Below, piece after piece: positions 58,208 through 64,000 of a stretch of 64,000 nucleotides of DNA. The translations under genes were made by a program, and so were the position numbers. How positions within the stretch are numbered: position 1 is the first letter of the stretch; every line of letters starts with the position of its first letter. The notes below the pieces were generated by a model. That model did not search any database, had not been told where the DNA came from, and saw only the letters and a list, made by a program, of their open reading frames with translations. The stretch spans positions 474,884 to 538,883 of the forward strand of contig CAVZBY010000001.1 of NCBI GenBank assembly GCA_963773685.1, given 5' to 3'. Origin of the DNA: JALHVH01 sp963773685. Lineage in GTDB: Bacteria > Acidobacteriota > Aminicenantia > Aminicenantales > Saccharicenantaceae.

Positions 58208-60061
58208 TCACCGGTAAAGGAAGGCCTCCTTTCGGGAGCATCCCTGCGAGAAGACATACTTCAGCGAGATGAGCCCCTTGGTCGTCTCGGCCATGCGGTC
58301 GAGCCACGGGTCGATCTCGATCATGGCCCGCCCGATCCGGGCCTTTTCCTCGGGGTCGGTATGGTCGAGGTAATAATCGTACTCCAGGATGGCGCGCTTG
58401 CCGAGGTCCATCGGGGTCAGGAACCCGTAATCGTGGTCGATGCCGTGGGCTTCGGCGATCCGGGCGAAGCCGGAGATCACTTTGTCGATCGCGTCCCCGC
58501 CGTCGAGCGGGACATAAACGAGGAAGGCGAACATGTGTTTGCGCCGGGACATCCGGGCGCTGACGATCCGGAACATGTTCAGCCATACCATGTCGGTCAT
58601 CTCGGGCCGGGCATAGAGCCGGGCATAGGCTCCCCGGAGGTCCTCGTCCACGGCGCCGGCGAGGGTCTCGGGAGAGGGGTCCAGGGCGGCTTCGAGCAGG
58701 GGACGCAGATCCGGCCGAACGAGGAGCTCGACCGGCCGCGTCCCTCCCTGGAGCCCCCGGACGAGCTCGAGCCACTCCGGGTCCATAAGACGGGGAAGCC
58801 CGAGGGTGAGGGTCCTCAGGAGGCCGGCGTCGATGACGGTCCCCGCCATCTTCCGGATGGAATCCCGGGCATAGGCGTCCCCGACGGCGAAGACGGCGTA
58901 CTCCATACCCAGGACCCGGGGCAGCTCTTCCTTGAGGCGCTCGGCCAGCTCCCCTGAGGGCGACAGGAAGTTCGCGATGTAATGGCGTCCCAGGACCGCG
59001 ACGGCCAGCCCGATCCGGCGCCGCCCCAGTTCTCCGGCCAGGCGCACGGCCCCGCCGAGGTCCGCGAAAGGCACGAGGACGCCTTCTTCGTCGTCGGTCA
59101 CGGGGTGGAGACGGACGACGGCCCGGGTGCAGATCCCGGGCGACGGGACGACGGCATGCTCGAAGGCAAGGACGTTGGGGGCGGACTTGTCTCCGACGCG
59201 GAACACGTTCCCCTTCCGGTCCACGAACTCCATGTCGATGAAGCCGTCGGCGGCGGTCCCGTAGACGTTGGACCACGTCGAGAACGTGCCGGTGCAGACG
59301 ATGTTGCCGCAGACCATGGCCGCAGGCTCCGCGGCGTTCACCCGGAAGCCCCGGCGGAACACCTCTTTCTGAAGCTCGAAGGAGGTCACCCCAGGACCGA
59401 CGGAGGCGCACCAGTTGGCCGCGTCGATCTCGATGTCCTTCATCCGGTTCATGTCGAGGACGATGCCGTCCGTGAACACGAATCCGAAGACGCTCCCGCC
59501 GTTGCCGCGGATGGCGAAGGACAGCCCGAGCTCGTTGGCCAGCTTGACGACGGCCGCGACCTCGTCCCGGCTCCCCGGAAGGACCACATAAGCGGGCATC
59601 TTCGGGCCGGCCAGCGGGAACGGATCGTCGGCGTAGGTCAGAAGGACGGCGGGATCGTTCGTCGCCCACGCGGCGCCGACGACGGCCCGCAGGCGCTTCA
59701 GCGGCTCATCCTCGGGAACCGGCTCGACCGGAACGCCCGACGCGACCAGCTCCTCGACGTGCTCCTTGAGCGCCTTCATCACGGCCAGGGGCCGCAGACC
59801 GGTGACGAAGTGGCACTGGAGGTCGCAGGCCCCGCACAGGTCGCAATCCCGGGCGACGTCCACGAGGGCCGGGGTCAGGGAAATACGGCCCTCGGCGAGG
59901 GCATGGCACAGGTCCATCCGGCCCTGGGGATAGTAGGCAACGAAGACCTTTTCGGCCCCGGACGCGCACGATCCGGTGCCCAGGTAATCGATCTTGCACA
60001 TGGCGTAGTGACGACAGTGAGCGGCGGTGTTCGCTATCTCGGGAGCGATCTTCGGTTTCAT
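58208..60061 (-). CDS. FAD-linked oxidase with Cys-rich N-terminal domain
   Basis: 617 residues. An N-terminal region of about 140 residues contains several Cys (HCRHYAMCKIDYLGTGSC; CDLCGACDLQCHF), suggesting an iron-sulfur or zinc site. A PCMH-type FAD-binding domain follows (about 155-330: MPAYVVLPGSRDEVAAVVKL, FAIRGNGGSVFGFVFTDG, GPGVTSFELQKEVFRRGFR), then a vanillyl-alcohol-oxidase/FAD-oxidase C-terminal part. Relatives oxidise glycolate, lactate, alcohols or phenolics. Its ATG overlaps the ubiE stop (ATGA). No signal peptide. The substrate is not readable. Confidence 0.78.
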   Translation of the reverse strand: MKPKIAPEIANTAAHCRHYAMCKIDYLGTGSCASGAEKVFVAYYPQGRMDLCHALAEGRISLTPALVDVARDCDLCGACDLQCHFVTGLRPLAVMKALKEHVEELVASGVPVEPVPEDEPLKRLRAVVGAAWATNDPAVLLTYADDPFPLAGPKMPAYVVLPGSRDEVAAVVKLANELGLSFAIRGNGGSVFGFVFTDGIVLDMNRMKDIEIDAANWCASVGPGVTSFELQKEVFRRGFRVNAAEPAAMVCGNIVCTGTFSTWSNVYGTAADGFIDMEFVDRKGNVFRVGDKSAPNVLAFEHAVVPSPGICTRAVVRLHPVTDDEEGVLVPFADLGGAVRLAGELGRRRIGLAVAVLGRHYIANFLSPSGELAERLKEELPRVLGMEYAVFAVGDAYARDSIRKMAGTVIDAGLLRTLTLGLPRLMDPEWLELVRGLQGGTRPVELLVRPDLRPLLEAALDPSPETLAGAVDEDLRGAYARLYARPEMTDMVWLNMFRIVSARMSRRKHMFAFLVYVPLDGGDAIDKVISGFARIAEAHGIDHDYGFLTPMDLGKRAILEYDYYLDHTDPEEKARIGRAMIEIDPWLDRMAETTKGLISLKYVFSQGCSRKEAFLYR

Positions 60062-60879
60062 GAAGCCTCCTTGCCGGTCGCGGCAGCGCCGTCCGGGCTA
60101 TCGGGTTTCCGCGCCAGGTAGATCACGGCGATCCCGTCCGTAAGGCGGCGGAACGAGACCCGGGAGAAACCGGCGCGGGCGATCATCGCGGCGACCTCTT
60201 CGGGCGGAGGGAACAGGCTGATCGACTCGGCCAGGTACCGGAAGGGTCCGGAGGCCCCGCAGATGAGGCCCGCCAGGAAGGGCATGGCCTTGAACGAATA
60301 GAAATGATAGAGACGACGGACGAGGGCGTGGCGGGGCAGGGAGAACTCGAGGACCATCAGCGTCCCGCCGGGCTTCAGGACGCGATGCATTTCTCGAAGG
60401 CCCCGGCCGGGGAGCGCCAGGTTCCGGAGCCCGAAGCCGATGGTCACGGCGTCGAAAGCGCCGGAGGGGGATCCGAGGGCTTCGGCGTCGCCCCGGACGA
60501 AGAGGACCCGCGCCCGGCGGCGGCCGCGCCCGATCCGGGCCCGCCCGACGGCCATCATGGCCTCGCTGAAGTCGTAAACGAGCGAAAGTCCGCCGGAGGC
60601 CGTGTCGCGGGCGGCGAGAACGGCCAGGCCGGCGGTGCCGCCGCAGACGTCGAGGACCCTCTGGCCGGGACGGAGCCCGAGGAGGGCTATCGCCTTCTTC
60701 CGCCAGCGCGCGTCCAGGCCGGCGCTGAGAATGGTGTCCGCCCGGTCGTAGGTCGCGGCGATCGGCTCGAACAGGTCGCGGACGAGACGCTTCTTCTCTT
60801 CGGGAGCGACCTCGCGGCGGCCGAACCCGACCGCCCTCTCCGGCACGGCCGGCTCCCCGGCCGTCCTATTTGAAGACAT
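60058..60879 (-). CDS. ubiE: UbiE/MenG-like C-methyltransferase
   Basis: 273 residues. Motif I is VLDVCGGTAGLAVLAA, the UbiE-specific TIGFGLRNL follows, and MHRVLKPGGTLMVLEF and YHFYSFKAMPFLAGLICG complete the family pattern; FEPIAATYDRADTILSAGLD is the typical start. It methylates a quinone ring precursor, most likely demethylmenaquinone in an anaerobe. It overlaps gltS by 14 bases and the FAD oxidase by four, so quinone synthesis could be the theme of the operon. Confidence 0.85.
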   Translation of the reverse strand: MSSNRTAGEPAVPERAVGFGRREVAPEEKKRLVRDLFEPIAATYDRADTILSAGLDARWRKKAIALLGLRPGQRVLDVCGGTAGLAVLAARDTASGGLSLVYDFSEAMMAVGRARIGRGRRRARVLFVRGDAEALGSPSGAFDAVTIGFGLRNLALPGRGLREMHRVLKPGGTLMVLEFSLPRHALVRRLYHFYSFKAMPFLAGLICGASGPFRYLAESISLFPPPEEVAAMIARAGFSRVSFRRLTDGIAVIYLARKPDSPDGAAATGKEAS

Positions 60880-62110
60880 TGAGGAACACCGTGATGATGA
60901 GGGCGTTGGTGAAGTCGATGAAGAAGGCGCCGACCATCGGGACGACGAGGAAAGCGCGCGGCGCCCGACCGTAGCGCTCGACGAGGGACTTCATGACGGC
61001 CATGGCGTTGGCCGTCGTCCCCATCATGAACCCGATGAACCCGCCGCCCATGACCGCGGAATCGTAATCCCGTCCCATGAGCCGGAACATGGGCCAGAAG
61101 CACGCCCCGCAGACCAGGGCGAGCTGGGCGAAGAGGATGACGACGAGGGGAAGGAAGAGCCCCCCGAGCTCCCAGAGCTTGAGCGTCATCAGGGCGATGA
61201 CCAGGAACAGCGAAAGCGCCGCGTGGCCAATGTCGTCGACGGTCCTCTGGGAGATGCCGATCCAGCCGGTCAGGTCGTCGAAGTTCCGGAACAGGGCCGC
61301 CGTGAACATCGCCCCGATATAGGCCGGGAGGGTGAAGCCAATCAGGACGAACAGGCGGCTCAGCCAGGAGCCCGCCCACATCGCGGCGAGGATGATGACG
61401 ACGGTCTTGAGCAGGAGATAGGCTCCCTTGTCCTCGTCGCCGGGGGCGGCGGCGACGGGCTCGGGCATTGTCTCCTCGACGATCTCCTCGGCCGTTTCCT
61501 CCCCCGCGGCCGCCCCGCGGCGCCGTCCCCGCCCGAGGCGCGCCCGGTCGATGATGAGGGTGCTGACCGGGCCGCCGACGAGGCCGCTCGTCGTGATCCC
61601 GAACATCGCCGCCGCCACGGCGATGGTCGCGGCGCCCGGCACGCCGGCGTTCTCGAAGAGAGGGGCAAAGGCGAGGCCGGTCGCGGGCCCTCCGGTCAGG
61701 GTCACCGAGCCGGCGAGGACGCCGAACAGGGGGTGGAGCCCGAAAGGCAGGGCGATGAGGATGCCGAGAACGTTCTGGAGAACGGCGAAGACGGTCGCGG
61801 CCAGGAAGAACCGGGCGACCTGAGGCCCGCCGACCTTGAGAAGCCCGAAGCTGGCCCCGAATCCGATGGTCGTGAAGAACGCGATCATCAGCGGGTCGCG
61901 GAGGGTCGTGTCGAACGTGAAGAGGGTCACCCCCGCCCGGCGGGCGACGAGGGTCGCGAGGGCGATGAGAAGGCCGCCGATGACCGGGGCGGGGATGTTG
62001 TAGCGGGCCAGGGGCCTGATGAGCCTGCGGAGCCCGTAGCCGAGGAACAGGACGATCCCGGCGAAAGCGACGGTGTGGATGAGATCGAGCTTGAGCAGGC
62101 TTCCCTCCAT
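60866..62110 (-). CDS. gltS: Sodium/glutamate symporter
   Basis: 414 residues with about 11-12 membrane helices. Family features: YNIPAPVIGGLLIAL near the N-terminus, GGPATGLAFAPLFENAGVPG, ITTSGLVGGPVSTLII and the C-terminal half KLWELGGLFLPLVVILFAQ with GGGFIGFMMGTTANAMAVM. It imports glutamate with sodium. A charged cytoplasmic loop of about 30 residues (RGRRRGAAAGEETAEEI) separates the halves. First gene of the operon. Confidence 0.93.
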   Translation of the reverse strand: MEGSLLKLDLIHTVAFAGIVLFLGYGLRRLIRPLARYNIPAPVIGGLLIALATLVARRAGVTLFTFDTTLRDPLMIAFFTTIGFGASFGLLKVGGPQVARFFLAATVFAVLQNVLGILIALPFGLHPLFGVLAGSVTLTGGPATGLAFAPLFENAGVPGAATIAVAAAMFGITTSGLVGGPVSTLIIDRARLGRGRRRGAAAGEETAEEIVEETMPEPVAAAPGDEDKGAYLLLKTVVIILAAMWAGSWLSRLFVLIGFTLPAYIGAMFTAALFRNFDDLTGWIGISQRTVDDIGHAALSLFLVIALMTLKLWELGGLFLPLVVILFAQLALVCGACFWPMFRLMGRDYDSAVMGGGFIGFMMGTTANAMAVMKSLVERYGRAPRAFLVVPMVGAFFIDFTNALIITVFLNVFK

Positions 62111-62143
62111 GAGCTCCGGCCGGTCTCCGGCCTATCGCCCGGC

Positions 62144-62173
62144 ATTATAGCACCGCCCGGTCCCGCTTGTCTC
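62144..62173 (-). promoter_or_regulatory. Promoter of the gltS operon
   Basis: On the minus strand GAGACA (62168-62173), 18-base spacer, TATAAT (62144-62149, perfect) with TG-C extension. The leader contains the stem GGCCGG-AGA-CCGGCC (62119-62133) just before the ATG at 62110. Confidence 0.55.
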
Positions 62174-62303
62174 TCTGGCCGCACCTCTTTATTAGGTACT
62201 TCTCCCGACGCCGGGGTTCGTGGCGGGAGTGCGGTGATGGAGCTGACCCTCTCCCCCCGACCCCCGGGAACCAGTCCCGTCGGTTCCCCCTCCCAACCTC
62301 TGA

Positions 62304-62383
62304 CGGAGACACTGACATCCAGTCCCCTTTGAATTCCAAGGGGGCAGGGAGATTAAGATACAGACAATTCGTAAGTGTCTCCG
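62304..62383. repeat. MITE-like palindromic element, copy 3
   Basis: An 80-base unit with a perfect 10-base terminal inverted repeat, CGGAGACACT (62304-62313) and AGTGTCTCCG (62374-62383). The interior CCCCTTTGAATTCCAAGGGGG and GATTAAG...AGACAA align with copy 2 almost base for base. Confidence 0.7.
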
Positions 62384-62438
62384 ATACTCAATGGGGGCTT
62401 CGGGCCAGCATCCATCACCACCGACGAACCCCGGAATC

Positions 62439-62467
62439 TGGAGAAGAACCTCTATTTATGGTATAAC
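62439..62467 (+). promoter_or_regulatory. Likely promoter of the amino-acid permease gene
   Basis: TGGAGA (62439-62444), 17-base spacer, TATAAC (62462-62467). The leader would be about 16 bases and contains GGAGGA before the ATG at 62489. Confidence 0.45.
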
Positions 62468-62488
62468 CTTCCCCACCGGAGGATAGAG

Positions 62489-63928
62489 ATGAGACACAGC
62501 TTGTTCCGAACGAAACCGCTCGCCGAGCTTCTTTCCGACACCTCGGTCGACGGCCGCTCCCTGAAGAAGACCCTGCGGGTCTGGGACCTCATCGCTCTGG
62601 GCATCGGCTGTATCATCGGCGTGGGCATCTTCGTCCTCCCGGGAGTCGAGGCCGCCAAGCATGCCGGGCCCGGCATCATCCTTTCGTTCGCCATCGCCGG
62701 GGTCGCCTGTGCCTGCTCGGCGCTCTGTTACGCGGAGCTCGCGGCGATGATCCCGGTCGCCGGCTCGGCTTATACCTACGGCTACGCCACGCTCGGAGAG
62801 CTTCCGGGCTGGATCATCGGCTGGGACCTCATCCTCGAGTACATGGTGGCCGCCTGCCTCGTTTCGATCGGCTGGTCGGCCTATTTCGCCAACCTCTTCA
62901 ACAACCTCCTCCGGCCCTGGGGGATCGCCCTGCCCGCGGGCGCGGTCAACGCTCCGGTCGATTGGAGCGACACGCTCCATAAGTTCGTTTCGACGGGCGC
63001 GATCGTCAACGTGCCGGCGATCTTCATCATCGGGCTCCTGACGTTCCTCCTCATCCGGGGGATCAAGGAAAGCTCCCGGGTCAACCTCATCATCGTCATC
63101 GTCAAGATCACCGTCATCGTCTTCTTCATCGTTCTCGCCGTCTGGTACGTCAAGCCGTCCAACTGGCAGCCTTTCATGCCCTTCGGCTTCGGCGGGGTGA
63201 TGACGGCCGCCGCCATCGTCTTCCTGGCCTTCGTTGGCTTCGACGCCGTTTCGACGGCCGCCGAGGAGGCCGTCAACCCCCAGAGGGACATGCCCATCGG
63301 GATCATGGGCTCCCTCGTCGTGGCCACGGTCCTCTACATGTCCGTTTCGGCCATCATGACCGGCGTCGTCCCCTACCAGAAGCTGGGGGTCCCCGACCCC
63401 GTGGCCCTCGTCCTCAACGAGCTGAAGATGCCCTGGGCGTCCATGATCGTCAGCCTCGGGGCCATCGCAGGGATCACGAGCGTCCTCCTCGTCCTCCTCC
63501 TCGGCCAGCCGCGCATCCTCTTCGCCATGTCCCGGGACGGCCTCCTGCCCCCCTTCCTTGCCAAGATCCACAAGAAATACCAGACCCCCCACGTGACAAC
63601 CCTGGTCACGGGGCTCATCGTCGCCGTCGCCTCGGCCCTCCTTCCCATCCGGGTCGTCGCCGAGCTCTGCTCCATCGGCACGCTCTTCGCGTTCATCATC
63701 GTCTGCGCGGGGGTCATCGTCCTTCGCTACTCCCGGCCGGACATCCACCGGCCCTTCAAGGTCCCGCTGTTCCCGGTCCTTCCGGCCGCCGGGGCGCTCC
63801 TCTGCGGCGTCCTGATGGCCAACCTGCCGAAAACGGCCTGGGAGCGGTTCCTGATCTGGCTGGTTATCGGGCTGACGATCTTCTTCTTTTACGGCCGTAA
63901 GCACAGCCGCCTGGCGAAAAAGGCCTAG
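62489..63928 (+). CDS. APC-family amino-acid permease (cationic amino acid transporter-like)
   Basis: 479 residues from the ATG at 62489, chosen for its GGAGGA box; the frame is open to 62375 but crosses the repeat. Twelve hydrophobic helices. Helix 1 carries the unwound substrate motif LGIGCIIGVGIFVLPG; helix 6 has FLAFVGFDAVSTAAEEAVNPQRD, and helix 8 the motif GQPRILFAMSRDGLLPPF. These resemble the CAT/YfnA branch. It imports amino acids with protons. Confidence 0.92.
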   Translation: MRHSLFRTKPLAELLSDTSVDGRSLKKTLRVWDLIALGIGCIIGVGIFVLPGVEAAKHAGPGIILSFAIAGVACACSALCYAELAAMIPVAGSAYTYGYATLGELPGWIIGWDLILEYMVAACLVSIGWSAYFANLFNNLLRPWGIALPAGAVNAPVDWSDTLHKFVSTGAIVNVPAIFIIGLLTFLLIRGIKESSRVNLIIVIVKITVIVFFIVLAVWYVKPSNWQPFMPFGFGGVMTAAAIVFLAFVGFDAVSTAAEEAVNPQRDMPIGIMGSLVVATVLYMSVSAIMTGVVPYQKLGVPDPVALVLNELKMPWASMIVSLGAIAGITSVLLVLLLGQPRILFAMSRDGLLPPFLAKIHKKYQTPHVTTLVTGLIVAVASALLPIRVVAELCSIGTLFAFIIVCAGVIVLRYSRPDIHRPFKVPLFPVLPAAGALLCGVLMANLPKTAWERFLIWLVIGLTIFFFYGRKHSRLAKKA

Positions 63929-63963
63929 CCCGGCGCCCCGGGCCCCCGGGGGCCGGCGGTCCC

Positions 63964-63992
63964 TTGAAAAACGGCGGGTTTTTCCTTATAAT
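63964..63992 (+). promoter_or_regulatory. Near-consensus promoter at the right edge
   Basis: TTGAAA (63964-63969), 17-base spacer, TATAAT (63987-63992, perfect). The transcript would start at about 63999; the gene it serves lies outside the window. Confidence 0.6.
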
Positions 63993-64000
63993 GGACCCGG

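Larger units (their letters stand above)
62174..62488. other. Intergenic region between divergent gltS and the amino-acid permease
   Basis: No gene. It holds MITE-like copy 3 and, at 62396-62407, CTTCGGGCCAG, which also follows copy 2 at about 48030. The permease promoter lies at its right end. Confidence 0.6.

Noticed and set aside
62456..63904. Open frame opposite the amino-acid permease
   Set aside because: Same antisense signature, rich in Asp, Glu and Gly; no domain.
1..64000. tRNA, rRNA, prophage or defence-system genes
   Set aside because: None could be recognised on either strand by inspection; a tRNA or covariance-model search was not possible.

Overview
The window is GC-rich DNA from a Gram-negative, probably anaerobic heterotroph. 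The outer-membrane assembly genes (tamB, a bamA-family gene, a surA-like gene) show a diderm envelope. Ferredoxin-dependent 2-oxoacid oxidation (korAB), acetate kinase/phosphotransacetylase, a DmsABC-type reductase and a rubredoxin/ferredoxin:thioredoxin reductase fusion point to an anaerobic or microaerophilic life. The gene set, including secreted BNR/sortilin-like and beta-lactamase-family proteins, resembles Candidatus Aminicenantes or a nearby Acidobacteria-like lineage. That placement is inference from gene content; there is no rRNA in the window.

Layout. 1-6.4 kb (minus): tamB, bamA, surA (partial), envelope biogenesis. 6.6-8.4 kb: an AT-rich secreted TIM-barrel/NBR1-Ig/CBM protein unlike its surroundings. 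8.6-10.1 kb: a radical SAM protein with a separately encoded SPASM partner. 10.1-14.5 kb (minus): hslV, hslU, a FnIII lipoprotein, a fumarylacetoacetase-family hydrolase and a transaldolase. 14.7-21.1 kb (plus): nucleotidyltransferase, acetyltransferase, methyltransferase, Ser/Thr kinase, low-Mr phosphatase, sigma factor and two associated proteins. 21.1-27.0 kb (minus): korA-korB, DASS anion transporter, histidine kinase and response regulator, closely packed. 27.1-28.8 kb: two exported proteins. 29.0-31.3 kb: ackA-pta. 31.3-32.0 kb: hairpin-rich non-coding DNA. 32.0-34.1 kb: a cyclic-nucleotide-binding domain fused to aspartase. 34.0-38.9 kb: DUF2156 and GNAT proteins, a secreted BNR/sortilin-like protein, an HD-domain protein. 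38.9-43.3 kb: mobA and dmsCBA. 43.4-51.0 kb: MFS transporter plus ROK kinase, a secreted beta-lactamase-family protein, a transglutaminase, a small membrane protein, a lipocalin. 51.3-55.3 kb: rubredoxin-FTR, glutaredoxin-like protein and 2-oxoacid dehydrogenase E1alpha-E1beta-E2. 55.3-62.1 kb (minus): pit, DUF47/PhoU-like, a reductase, FAD oxidase, UbiE methyltransferase, GltS. 62.5-63.9 kb: an amino-acid permease.

The metabolic genes suggest growth on amino acids and organic acids: glutamate (GltS), other amino acids (APC permease), aspartate (aspartase) and dicarboxylates (DASS), with 2-oxoacids oxidised through KorAB or the dehydrogenase complex and ATP gained through Pta-AckA. Many neighbouring genes overlap by ATGA, so operons are compact.

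Two features run through the whole window. Several otherwise well-conserved genes carry one- or two-base frame breaks at homopolymers or short repeats, which look more like sequence errors than gene decay. The gaps carry several families of palindromic repeats, including a MITE-like family with perfect terminal inverted repeats; two repeat types run into the 3' ends of genes.
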